Notes: generated by a model from the sequence alone, not told the origin. A stretch of 15,427 nucleotides of DNA from Candidatus Glassiibacteriota bacterium (GCA_030604975.1 JAUVUV010000007.1:1-15427); one strand, 5' to 3'. Numbered from the stretch's first letter, positions 7,568 through 15,427 are shown. Numbers and translations: made by a program.

Positions 7568-8811
7568 GGGTCGAGTTCTTTATCGGCTGGCGGTATCTGT
7601 TATCACGCCGGAACTCGAAATTCATCTCGCTGTTTACCCTGATCGCAATCGGCGGGGTGTGTCTCGGGGTCATGAGCCTGATCATTATCCTGGCGGTGCT
7701 GAACGGTTTTCACGATGACTTGAAAGAAAAAATACTGGGAAGCATGCCACATGTGAGGATAATGCCGTATAACGGCGAGACGATCATGGGGTACGATTCC
7801 CTGGTGGCCAAAGTGGAGGCGATGCCGGGTGTGGCCTCTGCCGCGCCCCTGATCGAATCCGAGGGTATGGTGGTCTCCCAGACCCAGGAAAACTGCGCAG
7901 CCCAGCTTCGCGGGGTCGACCCGGAGCGGGAACAGAGAATAACCCGGATAAAAGACTATATCTACAGCGGTGCGTTTTCTTTCGATGTCACCCAGAGCGA
8001 GGAACAGGTCCGTTATCCGGGGGTGGTGATCGGAAGCTATATGGCGCAGATTTTACGTGTCGGGGTAGGGGATATAATCACTGTCTGGGCGCCCAGGGGA
8101 GTGAAAATCACTCCTTTCGGGCTTCAGGCTCCCTGGCGAAAGTTCCGGGTGAGCGGGATTTTCGAAACCGGCCTTTTTGAGGTTGATGCCGGGCTGGTTT
8201 ATATGTCTCTTGAAGAGGCCCAGTCTTTTTTCGGCATGAAAAATGCCGTAAGTCATCTGGAGGTTCGCCTGGCAGATATCGAGCAGGCGAGTCGGATGCG
8301 GGCGAAAATTGTTGAGGAACTAGGCGGCTATCCATTTACCGGAACGGACTGGATAGTCAACAATCAGAATCTTTTCGAGGCGCTGAAGCTCGAAAAGGCC
8401 GTAATGTTTGTCATTCTGACACTGATCGTGCTTGTAGCCGCTTCCAACATTGTCGGCAACCTGACAATGTTGGTGATGGATAAGAATAAAGAGATCGGGA
8501 TCATGCGCTCGATGGGGCTGACCAGCGGGGGGGTGGGCCTGATATTTGTTTTCAACGGTTTGATAATCGGCGCGGTGGGCACGTTTCTGGGAACCGTTTT
8601 CGGGTACGTGGTCTCCACTCTGCTGGATAAATACCAGCTTATTTCGATTCCCGGGGACGTTTATTTTATTTCAAGCTTTCCGGTGAACATGAAGGTGGAA
8701 GATTTCGGTCTGGTGATCACAGCCAGCCTGCTGATCTCTCTTGCGGCAACAATATACCCGGCGTTTCGAGCGGCATCGTTGCCCCCGGTGGAAGCGATTC
8801 GCTATGAATAA
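7564..8811 (+). CDS. Lipoprotein-releasing ABC transporter permease, LolC/LolE family
   Basis: With LolD this 415-residue inner-membrane protein should extract mature lipoproteins and hand them to LolA. It has the family topology. TM1 is at about 21-46 after FIGWRYLLSRR and is followed by NGF. A large periplasmic domain comes next (about 50-275), then TM2 (about 280-305, in LKLEKAVMFVILTLIVLVAASNI), TM3 (about 322-348) and TM4 (about 381-402), with the family ending YPAFRAASLPPVEAIRYE. Residues 183-190 (TPFG..AP) line up, from memory, with the LolA-binding Hook loop of E. coli LolC (TPMG.IP), so this may be a LolC or a bifunctional LolF rather than LolE. Only one permease gene lies next to lolD, which would fit a homodimer unless a partner is encoded elsewhere. 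It overlaps lysS by four bases and lolD by eight. Confidence 0.9.
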   Translation: MRVEFFIGWRYLLSRRNSKFISLFTLIAIGGVCLGVMSLIIILAVLNGFHDDLKEKILGSMPHVRIMPYNGETIMGYDSLVAKVEAMPGVASAAPLIESEGMVVSQTQENCAAQLRGVDPEREQRITRIKDYIYSGAFSFDVTQSEEQVRYPGVVIGSYMAQILRVGVGDIITVWAPRGVKITPFGLQAPWRKFRVSGIFETGLFEVDAGLVYMSLEEAQSFFGMKNAVSHLEVRLADIEQASRMRAKIVEELGGYPFTGTDWIVNNQNLFEALKLEKAVMFVILTLIVLVAASNIVGNLTMLVMDKNKEIGIMRSMGLTSGGVGLIFVFNGLIIGAVGTFLGTVFGYVVSTLLDKYQLISIPGDVYFISSFPVNMKVEDFGLVITASLLISLAATIYPAFRAASLPPVEAIRYE

Positions 8812-9487
8812 CGGTTACCTGGCGGCGAAAGGGATACATAAAGAGTTTCCCAGCGGAGATATCAAGCTGCATGTGCTTCGCGGCATAGACCTGAAAGTCG
8901 AGCGGGGAGAGTCGGTCTCGATAGTCGGCCAAAGCGGAGCAGGAAAAAGCACTCTGCTGCATATCCTGGGAGCGCTTGAGAAACCGACCTCAGGAAGGGT
9001 GGAGCTTGACGGATGCTCGATTTTCGACAACAATGACAGGGATAGAAGTTGCTTCCGTAATCGTAAGCTGGGATTCGTCTTCCAGTTTCACTACCTGCTT
9101 GCCGAGTTCTCTGCCCTGGAAAATGTCAGCATGCCGCTGAGGATCAGAAACATGCTGACTGAGGAGGCGAACGAGGCAGCATCTGCCATTCTGGCAGGAG
9201 TCGGTTTGGCAGACAGGATGTACCACAGACCGGCTCAGCTCTCCGGCGGCGAGCAGCAAAGGGTAGCCGTGGCAAGGGCCCTGGTGCACGAACCGGATTT
9301 CGTTCTGGCCGATGAACCTACAGGCAACCTGGACAGCGGAAACGAAAGAATGGTAATCGATCTGCTGTTCAAAGAGCTGAAAAAGCGCGGGCTGGGATTT
9401 ATCCTTGTAACCCATGATGAATCTCTGGCTGCCTTGACAGCCAGATCTTATTTACTTGAAGAGGGCAGGTTGAGGCTTTTACATTGA
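8804..9487 (+). CDS. lolD: Lipoprotein-releasing system ATP-binding protein LolD
   Basis: This 227-residue protein is the ATPase that drives the Lol permease on the cytoplasmic side. It has Walker A GQSGAGKS (42-49), the Q-loop Gln94 within FVFQFHYLLAEFSALENV (very like the LolD version FQFHHLLPEFTALENV), the ABC signature LSGGEQQR (146-153), Walker B FVLADEP (166-172) and the H-loop His204. The start is ATG 8804, which overlaps the end of the permease gene by eight bases. The frame is open further back to 8741 inside that gene, but the extension lacks homology and the family begins close to this ATG. It is tightly coupled to the permease. MacB-like exporters share the fold, but the permease partner favours Lol. 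Confidence 0.93.
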   Translation: MNNGYLAAKGIHKEFPSGDIKLHVLRGIDLKVERGESVSIVGQSGAGKSTLLHILGALEKPTSGRVELDGCSIFDNNDRDRSCFRNRKLGFVFQFHYLLAEFSALENVSMPLRIRNMLTEEANEAASAILAGVGLADRMYHRPAQLSGGEQQRVAVARALVHEPDFVLADEPTGNLDSGNERMVIDLLFKELKKRGLGFILVTHDESLAALTARSYLLEEGRLRLLH

Positions 9488-9547
9488 GTAAACAGTTCTG
9501 TGAAGACGATTGTTAACTGGTGGCGTTCGCAGAAAGGATGGTCTGTT

Positions 9548-10069
9548 ATGAAATGTGAAAATTGCAAAAAAAATGATGCCACCATCCATTTTACACAGAT
9601 GAAAGATGACAAGGTTGTCAGTTACAACCTTTGCCATGAATGCGCCGAGAAATTCGGGATGAAAGGGGCCAAGCACGACAGTAAACAGCAGCTGGCTTTT
9701 ACTCCAGATTCTAAAAGCGAGGTGCTCAGCGAGCTGTTGCAAAGCAAAGGACCCGATAACAACGATAAATGTCCGGCCTGCCATAGCACGCTCGACAGTA
9801 TAAAAGACAACGGCCGCCTGGGTTGCGGACAGTGCTATTTCACCTTTGAAAACCAGATTGACGTTCTGTTGCGAAGAATTCAGGCAAGCTCGTTCCATGT
9901 AGGCAAGCGCACGAGCAAACTGGATGATCGGGTTTACAAAGACCAAATCGAGGTCCGTAAATTGAAGAAAAAACTCAGTGACGCAGTCAAAAAGGAAAAT
10001 TACGAAGAAGCGGCTTGTCTGCGCGATGAGATCATCTCTATCGAAAAGCGCCTCGAAGTGTCGAAGTGA
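9548..10069 (+). CDS. mcsA: McsA, zinc-binding activator of the protein arginine kinase
   Basis: McsA binds and activates McsB and helps deliver substrates to ClpC. The 173-residue protein (B. subtilis McsA is about 185) has four CxxC pairs for metal: Cys3/6, Cys29/32, Cys75/78 and Cys93/96. These lie in MKCENCKKNDATIHF, NLCHECAEKF, KCPACHSTL and GCGQCYFTF. The C-terminus holds a UVR (UvrB/UvrC) motif, KKENYEEAACLRDEI, in a predicted coiled-coil hairpin. ATG 9548 is chosen because AAAGGA lies nine bases before it and the first CxxC should be at the extreme N-terminus; an in-frame GTG at 9500 is less likely. It follows lolD after 60 bases. I see no CtsR-type heptad repeat and no CIRCE element in that gap, so the heat-shock control known from Bacillus is not evident. 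Confidence 0.92.
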   Translation: MKCENCKKNDATIHFTQMKDDKVVSYNLCHECAEKFGMKGAKHDSKQQLAFTPDSKSEVLSELLQSKGPDNNDKCPACHSTLDSIKDNGRLGCGQCYFTFENQIDVLLRRIQASSFHVGKRTSKLDDRVYKDQIEVRKLKKKLSDAVKKENYEEAACLRDEIISIEKRLEVSK

Positions 10070-10123
10070 TTTCTAAATGGTATTTCCCGGGGGCAAAAAA
10101 AATACGGATCGAGGGAAAATTTA

Positions 10124-11170
10124 ATGGCTTTGCCGATCAAAGATAATGTGCCGGGATGGCTCGAGGGCATCGGGGATCATGCCGATGTGGCCATGAGTTC
10201 CAGGATTCGTCTGGCCCGTAACCTTAAAGGCTATCCTTTTTCTTCTAAAATCCGCCTTGAGGACGAGAAGCAGATCCGGGAGGAGGTATTGAAAGTACTG
10301 GAGAGGGAAAAGGTTCTCCCCTCGATGACCCAGATCGACCTCAAGGGGCTGACTCTGTATGAATGCAAGTACCTTCTGGAGGAGCATCTTATCTCCAGCG
10401 ACCTTCTCTCCCGGCGAAAGGCTGCCACAGTTGTAGTTGACCAATCCGGGCAGATATCGATGATGATTAATGAAGAGGATCATCTGCGGATCCAGAGTAT
10501 CTTCTCCGGTTTCAACCTGGAAAGTTGCTGGAGAGAGACGGAAAATCTCGCAGATATAATCGGCGGGAATCTGGAGTATGAGTTCCATCCCAAGTTCGGT
10601 TACCTGACCGCCTGCCCGACCAACACGGGCACCGGGTTAAGGGCCTCGGTGCTGATACATCTGCCGGGATTGGTGCTGACAAAGGAAATTCAGAAAGTCC
10701 TGCGCGGGATTTCGCAGATCGGCCTCACTTTCCGGGGCCTCTACGGCGAGGGGAGCGAGGTGCTGGGAAACTTTTTTCAGATTTCCAACCAGATTACTAT
10801 CGGCAAAAGCGAAAATGAGCTTATTGAACACCTCAGTCGGACAACTGACCAGTTGATCGAACACGAAAAAAACGCCCGGGCGATTCTGTTCAAGGACGCC
10901 GGGCATTACATACAGGACAAGGTTTGGCGAGCCTATGGAATTCTGGAACACGCCAGGACAATCACCAGCGAGGAGGTGATGAATCTGTTGAGTGCGGTGA
11001 GGCTCGGGGTAAGTATGAAACTTATAAAAAAACTTAGTGTATCAACTATAAATAGGGTACTTATCTATTCGCAAGATGCACATTTGGATGTGGCCGCAGG
11101 GAAAAGTCTGAATTCTACTGATAGGGATATCAACAGGGCCACGGTTATTCGTTCATTTTTCGAAAGATAA
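10124..11170 (+). CDS. mcsB: McsB, protein arginine kinase
   Basis: McsB is an ATP:guanido phosphotransferase that phosphorylates arginines in proteins and so marks them for ClpC. At 348 residues it is slightly shorter than B. subtilis McsB (363). Family motifs are all in place: SSRIRLARN (25-33), NEEDH (116-120) with the catalytic glutamates, CPTN (164-167) with the conserved cysteine, TGLRASV just after it, and the long block GLYGEGSEVLGNFFQISNQIT in the C-terminal lobe. The C-terminal RDINRA (334-339) matches the RDxxRA pocket that binds phospho-arginine and gives allosteric control. An active, regulated kinase is therefore expected. GAGGG lies eight bases before the ATG. It sits 54 bases after mcsA and 24 bases before clpC, the Bacillus order. 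Confidence 0.95.
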   Translation: MALPIKDNVPGWLEGIGDHADVAMSSRIRLARNLKGYPFSSKIRLEDEKQIREEVLKVLEREKVLPSMTQIDLKGLTLYECKYLLEEHLISSDLLSRRKAATVVVDQSGQISMMINEEDHLRIQSIFSGFNLESCWRETENLADIIGGNLEYEFHPKFGYLTACPTNTGTGLRASVLIHLPGLVLTKEIQKVLRGISQIGLTFRGLYGEGSEVLGNFFQISNQITIGKSENELIEHLSRTTDQLIEHEKNARAILFKDAGHYIQDKVWRAYGILEHARTITSEEVMNLLSAVRLGVSMKLIKKLSVSTINRVLIYSQDAHLDVAAGKSLNSTDRDINRATVIRSFFER

Positions 11171-11194
11171 CTGATCAAAATATAGAGGTTCAAA

Positions 11195-13699
11195 ATGAAC
11201 AACAAATTCACCGAAAGAGTAAGAAAAGTGCTTTCCCTGGCCCGCGATGAGGCGGGACGGCTGCATCATGATTATATCGGAAGCGAGCATGTCCTGCTCG
11301 GCCTGATCAGGGAGGGCGAGGGAGTTGCAGCGGCAGTGCTCAACCAGATCGGTCTCGACTTGGAGACAATCCGGATAAAGGTCGAGGAAATGGTCAAGCC
11401 GGGTGGGAGCACGCTGACTATCGGGGATGTTCCCTATACCTCGGTGGCCAAAAGAGTGCTTGAGTACGCAATAGAAGAGGCACGCGCAATGAAGCATAGC
11501 TATGTTGGCACCGAGCACTTACTTCTCGGGCTTTTGCGCGAGGACAGTGGAATGGCTGCCAAGGTTCTCAGCTCATTAGGCGTGAATGCCGAGATAGTCC
11601 GCCAAGAAACGCTGAAACTTCTCGGCGGAGAGAGTTTTGAATCCAGCGAGAGCAGTTCCCAGCCTGGTGGCGCCTCCACCGGCGAAACCGAGTCAAAAGT
11701 CGGCAAGAAAACCAAGACTCCTGCGCTGGACCATTTCTGCCGTGACCTGACCGAACTGGCGCGCGAGGATAAGCTCGACCCGACAATCGGCAGAGAAAAC
11801 GAGATCGAGCGTGTGATCGAGATTCTCTCCCGGCGCAAGAAAAACAACCCGGTTCTGATCGGGGAGCCCGGGGTAGGGAAAACGGCAATTGTCGAGGGAC
11901 TTGCCCAGCGGATCGTTCAGGACAATGTGCCGTCAAGCCTGCGGGACTATCGGGTCCTTGCACTGGACATGGCGGCGGTAATCGCCGGCACCAAGTACCG
12001 CGGGCAGTTCGAGGAACGGCTAAAGGGCGTGATCAACGAGATTCAGAACAACAAAAATGGGCTCCGGTTTATCGATGAGCTTCACACCCGGATCGGCGCT
12101 GGAGCCGCCGAGGGTGCGATAGATGCTTCCAACATGCTCAAACCAGCGCTCGCCAGGGGTGAGCTTCAGTGTGTCGGAGCCACCACCCTTAACGAATACC
12201 GCAAGTATATCGAGAAAGACGGCGCTTTCGAGCGGCGCTTTCAGACCGTGATGGTCGATCCTCCGACAATCGAAGAGACGATTAAGATCATGGAGGGCCT
12301 GCGTGAAAGCTACGAAAAACACCATAAGATTACAATTGGGCCGGAAGCAATGAAGGCCGCGGTCAAGCTCAGTGAGCGTTACATTACTGACCGTTTTCTC
12401 CCCGATAAGGCAATCGACGTGGTGGATGAGGCCTCGGCGCGCAAAAGCTTGGCCTCACAGGCTCCGCCGAAAGAGGTGATAAAGATCGAGGAGGAACTCA
12501 GAGAGGTAATCCGCAAGAAAGAGAAGGCGATAAACGATCAGGAATACGAAACCGCGGCCAAGCTGCGGGATAGGGAGCACGAGTTACGCAACAAGATCGA
12601 AAAGGTGACGGACAAGAAAGACGAGAAAGGCCAGTATTCGGTGGTCCTGGAGGAGGAGGACGTGGCCTATATCGTATCGCGCTGGACCGGGATTCCTGTG
12701 GTGCGGCTGAGCGAGAACGAAACCGCACGCCTGCTCAAGATGGAAGATGTGCTGCGCAAGCGGATTGTGGGCCAGGACGAGGCTGTGGGAGTAATAAGCC
12801 GGGCTATCCGAAGAGCGCGTGCCGGTCTTAAAGACCCCAAGCGGCCAATCGGGTCGTTCATTTTCTGCGGACCCACCGGTGTGGGGAAAACCGAGCTCGC
12901 CCGGGTGCTGGCCGAGTTTCTCTTCGCTGATAAGAACGCGCTGATCCAGGTCGATATGTCCGAGTACATGGAGAAGTTCTCCGTTTCCCGTCTTCTCGGA
13001 GCACCTCCGGGATATATCGGATACGAGGACAGCGGTTCGCTCACCAAGGAGATCCGCCAGAAACCCTATTCGGTGGTTCTGTTCGATGAAATCGAGAAGG
13101 CGCACCCGGAAATTTTCAACATTCTGCTGCAAATTCTTGATGATGGAACCTTGACTGACAACTATGGGCGTAAGATTAATTTCAAGAACACTGTGGTTAT
13201 CATGACAAGCAATATCGGAGCGCGGGATATCAAGGGCGGTTCGATGGGCTTCCACAAAAAGGATGATCTGGAAGCCGATTACGAGCGCATTGCCGGAAAG
13301 ATCAAAGGCGAAGTGAACAAGGTGTTCAATCCCGAATTTATCAACCGCGTGGATGAAACGATCGTCTTCCGTCCGCTTTCAGTGGACGACATCATGAAGA
13401 TCGTGGACATTTTTGTCGCCGAACTTCAACCGCGGCTTGAGGAAAAGAACTGTTCGATAGGACTCGACAAGTCGGCCAAGAAATTTCTGGCCGAGAAAGG
13501 ATACAGCCAGGAGTACGGGGCTCGCCCGCTGAAACGTGCAGTACAGCGGTATCTCGAAGATTCTCTTTCGGAGAAATTCCTCAATAACGAGTTCAAGCCC
13601 GGAGAAAAAATTCGGGTCTCTGTCAAGGGTGACCAGCTTGAATTCAAAGTAGCCGGAAAAAAACCAGCGAAAGAGAAAGTCAAAGCTTCCAAGAGTTGA
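11195..13699 (+). CDS. clpC: ClpC-type AAA+ unfoldase (ATP-dependent Clp protease ATPase subunit)
   Basis: This 834-residue Hsp100 ATPase unfolds substrates for ClpP. An N-terminal double Clp-N repeat (about 1-145) is the phospho-arginine receptor in the Bacillus protein. The D1 ring has Walker A GEPGVGKT (223-230), pore loop KYRG (267-270) and Walker B acids Asp294/Glu295. A middle domain with a UVR-like hairpin (about 430-475, INDQEYETAAKLRDREHEL) is typical of ClpC and is where McsA/MecA adaptors act. The D2 ring has Walker A GPTGVGKT (559-566), pore loop GYIGY (606-610), Walker B VVLFDE (627-632), and MGF (684-686) in the place of the ClpP-docking VGF/LGF loop. The strand leading into the D1 Walker B reads GLRF where VILF is usual; see findings. 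The start is clear (GAGGTT four bases upstream, MNNKFTERVRKVL typical). ClpP is not in the window. Confidence 0.96.
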   Translation: MNNKFTERVRKVLSLARDEAGRLHHDYIGSEHVLLGLIREGEGVAAAVLNQIGLDLETIRIKVEEMVKPGGSTLTIGDVPYTSVAKRVLEYAIEEARAMKHSYVGTEHLLLGLLREDSGMAAKVLSSLGVNAEIVRQETLKLLGGESFESSESSSQPGGASTGETESKVGKKTKTPALDHFCRDLTELAREDKLDPTIGRENEIERVIEILSRRKKNNPVLIGEPGVGKTAIVEGLAQRIVQDNVPSSLRDYRVLALDMAAVIAGTKYRGQFEERLKGVINEIQNNKNGLRFIDELHTRIGAGAAEGAIDASNMLKPALARGELQCVGATTLNEYRKYIEKDGAFERRFQTVMVDPPTIEETIKIMEGLRESYEKHHKITIGPEAMKAAVKLSERYITDRFLPDKAIDVVDEASARKSLASQAPPKEVIKIEEELREVIRKKEKAINDQEYETAAKLRDREHELRNKIEKVTDKKDEKGQYSVVLEEEDVAYIVSRWTGIPVVRLSENETARLLKMEDVLRKRIVGQDEAVGVISRAIRRARAGLKDPKRPIGSFIFCGPTGVGKTELARVLAEFLFADKNALIQVDMSEYMEKFSVSRLLGAPPGYIGYEDSGSLTKEIRQKPYSVVLFDEIEKAHPEIFNILLQILDDGTLTDNYGRKINFKNTVVIMTSNIGARDIKGGSMGFHKKDDLEADYERIAGKIKGEVNKVFNPEFINRVDETIVFRPLSVDDIMKIVDIFVAELQPRLEEKNCSIGLDKSAKKFLAEKGYSQEYGARPLKRAVQRYLEDSLSEKFLNNEFKPGEKIRVSVKGDQLEFKVAGKKPAKEKVKASKS

Positions 13700-13788
13700 A
13701 TTGTCGAAATTTCATCTACTTCCGGTTGCGCAAGGTAGCAGTAATGACCTGGAATGAGTTCTGGCCCTGATGTTCGGTTTCTTAATAG

Positions 13789-13817
13789 TGGAGAGCATCG
13801 GGGTCGTCTGGTAAGAT
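13789..13817 (+). promoter_or_regulatory. Extended -10 promoter of bamA
   Basis: TAAGAT (13812-13817, 5 of 6) is preceded by TGG, giving the extended -10 form. TGGAGA (13789-13794, 4 of 6) is 17 bases upstream. The implied start near 13824 leaves a leader of about 20 bases that begins almost at the ribosome binding site. The layout matches the lysS promoter. No terminator is seen after clpC, so read-through from clpC is also possible. Confidence 0.5.
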
Positions 13818-13844
13818 AGGCCGCTCAAAGGAGTTAAAAGAAAA

Positions 13845-15427
13845 TTGCCAGTTATTTCCGGCAGATTATCGCTCAGAAAGCCCTTGAGATTGTTTCTTAT
13901 CGCTTTCTCTCTCTCGTTCACACTTCAAGGGCCGGGCTCACCACCTCGGCTGGCCGCGCAGCAAGGTGGGCAGAAGGTAGTTGACGTCGTGGTCGAGGGT
14001 AACAGCCGGGTTGCCACCAGGAGAGTCTTCTCGGCCGCCCAGATCAATGTCGGAGATGAATATTCGATCTTTCTGATCCAGAGAGCAATCAAGAATCTCT
14101 GGAAAACCGGCCTTTATTCGGATATCGATATCTCTGCCGAAGAGGTTCCTGCAGGCTTGAAAATCATTATCCGGATCGAAGAAAGCCCCATAATCTCCAA
14201 GCTGACCATCCAGGGTAACAAGGAACTCAAGGAACAAGAGATCAAAGAGAAAATCGTCCTTCGTGTCGGCGGCCTTTTTTCCCCCTCCAAAGTACAGGAA
14301 TCGATCAACAAGATAGTCGAGCTTTACCGCAAAGAGGGTTACTATAACACGCAGATTACAACCTCTATCGTAAAACCCAAGATACCCGGACGCACAGAGA
14401 TTACTCTGGAGATCAACGAGGGCAACAAGATCCGGATCAGAAAGATCGAGTTCGAAGGAAACGAATTTTTCGATGACGGGAAACTTCGCGGAGCCCTCTC
14501 CACGAAAAAGAAAAGCTATCTCAAGTTCTGGCGCCGGGGCGGCTACGATGAGGAAAAATTTCAGAAGGATCTCACCGAGAAACTTCCCGAATTTTACTAC
14601 AAAAACGGGTTCGTGAATTTTCATGTCCTCAATCACAATATCGAGTTCAAGGAGAACAGCCGTGACGTGGAAATCCGAATCACAGTGGACGAGGGCCGCA
14701 GGTTTTATGTAGGCAATATTTCGGTCACCGGAAACTCTCATTTCCCGGACGATGTGGTGCTCGGAATGTTCACCCTTCAGGAGAACGCGGTTTTCAACCA
14801 GGAAAAGCTCGAAGAAAGCATGCAGAAAATAAACGATCTTTACGGGGATGAAGGCTATATCTACCTTCAGGCCCAGCCGATGCAGGAATTCGAGGACAGC
14901 CTGATCAATGTCAACCTCCTCATCCGGGAGGGCGAGCCCGCAACCGTGCGGAGAATCATCATCCAGGGCAACGAAAAAACGTTCGAGGATGTCGTTCGCC
15001 GCAGGATCAACCTTTATCCCGGCGACCTCTACCGCCAGCCGCTGGTCAAGATGAGCTACCAGAGCCTGGTCAACTCGGGATTTTTCGAGCAGGATATCGG
15101 TATCGAGCCCCGCCCGGTGGAGGAGGGAAGCGAGGTCGACCTGATATTCAGGGTCAAGGAAAAACAGACCGGAAGCGCAAATTTCGGCGCGGGTTTCGGC
15201 GGCGGCTACGGCATGACCGGGTTTCTCGATCTCATCCAGTCCAACCTTTTCGGCAGGGGCAAATCCGTTCAGCTGCGTATTGAGTTCGGTACCCGGATGA
15301 ACAATATCGATTTAAGTTACACGGATCCCTACTTCATTGGAACTCCGGTATCAATGAGTGTCGGGATATTCAACATGCGCCGCCGCCTGCGCAATGATCC
15401 TTTCGAGGACCGTTACAGGGGCTTTTA
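13845..15427 (+). CDS. bamA: Outer membrane protein assembly factor BamA, N-terminal part (cut by right edge)
   Basis: BamA is the core of the machine that folds and inserts outer-membrane barrels. The frame is open from 13815 to the window end, giving 527 visible residues from TTG 13845. That TTG is preceded by AAAGGAG (13827-13833, 11 bases away) and is followed by a signal peptide: basic RLSLRKPLR, hydrophobic LFLIAFSLSF, likely cut near RLAA-QQ. From residue 45 come five POTRA repeats (starts marked by VVDVVVEGNSR, ISKLTIQGNKE, IRKIEFEGNEF, VGNISVTGNSH and VRRIIIQGNEK). The barrel begins near 442 (TGSANFGAGFGGGYG, then SNLFGRGKS and LSYTDPYF, all typical of BamA). The rest of the barrel is outside the window. 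The five POTRAs and the sequence favour BamA over TamA. A TTG start is unusual but is the best-supported one. Confidence 0.93.
   Translation, partial: MPVISGRLSLRKPLRLFLIAFSLSFTLQGPGSPPRLAAQQGGQKVVDVVVEGNSRVATRRVFSAAQINVGDEYSIFLIQRAIKNLWKTGLYSDIDISAEEVPAGLKIIIRIEESPIISKLTIQGNKELKEQEIKEKIVLRVGGLFSPSKVQESINKIVELYRKEGYYNTQITTSIVKPKIPGRTEITLEINEGNKIRIRKIEFEGNEFFDDGKLRGALSTKKKSYLKFWRRGGYDEEKFQKDLTEKLPEFYYKNGFVNFHVLNHNIEFKENSRDVEIRITVDEGRRFYVGNISVTGNSHFPDDVVLGMFTLQENAVFNQEKLEESMQKINDLYGDEGYIYLQAQPMQEFEDSLINVNLLIREGEPATVRRIIIQGNEKTFEDVVRRRINLYPGDLYRQPLVKMSYQSLVNSGFFEQDIGIEPRPVEEGSEVDLIFRVKEKQTGSANFGAGFGGGYGMTGFLDLIQSNLFGRGKSVQLRIEFGTRMNNIDLSYTDPYFIGTPVSMSVGIFNMRRRLRNDPFEDRYRGF

Noticed and set aside
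9488..9547. CtsR or CIRCE heat-shock operator before mcsA
   Set aside because: Neither direct GGTCAAA-type heptads nor the TTAGCACTC-N9-GAGTGCTAA inverted repeat is present.
10083..10118. Hairpin TTTCCC/GGGAAA that would hide the mcsB ribosome binding site
   Set aside because: Only 6 bp across a 24-base loop; too weak to claim translational control.
13938..14741. Minus-strand frame of 267 codons near the right edge
   Set aside because: It lies opposite the POTRA region of bamA and its translation resembles no family.

Overview
The window looks like chromosomal DNA from a diderm (Gram-negative) bacterium of moderate GC content, probably from a little-cultured lineage near the Fibrobacteres-Chlorobi-Bacteroidetes (FCB) group; that placement is an inference. 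The diderm call rests on BamA, a Lol lipoprotein-export ABC transporter and a second protein with an Omp85-type C-terminus. The same window carries McsA, McsB and ClpC, the arginine-phosphorylation and protein-degradation set best known from Bacillus, here without a CtsR repressor gene.

Layout. Positions 1-793 are an AT-rich, mostly non-coding stretch with small repeats, a strong minus-strand terminator and, at the extreme left edge, a possible minus-strand gene start. A large secreted protein follows (794-3673): metallopeptidase, TolB-like propeller, then Omp85-like barrel. Next come tandem C/G-rich hairpin repeats, a terminator-like hairpin, and a HAD-family hydrolase (3971-4597). From 4849 on there are mainly housekeeping genes, all on the plus strand: prfB with an intact programmed +1 frameshift, lysS, a LolC/E-type permease, lolD, mcsA, mcsB, clpC and, running off the right edge, bamA.

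How the genes fit together. prfB and lysS serve translation. The permease and LolD should form the inner-membrane machine that releases lipoproteins for the outer membrane. BamA inserts outer-membrane barrels, including probably the barrel of the 794-3673 protein. McsA-McsB marks proteins with phospho-arginine for ClpC, which would need a ClpP encoded elsewhere. lysS to clpC is tightly packed (4-nt and 8-nt overlaps, then gaps of 60, 54 and 24 nt) and likely forms one operon behind an extended -10 promoter in front of lysS; bamA has a similar promoter of its own. The most notable points are the three-part peptidase/propeller/barrel protein, the McsAB-ClpC system in a diderm envelope-biogenesis neighbourhood, the classical RF2 frameshift, and an odd Walker B strand in ClpC.
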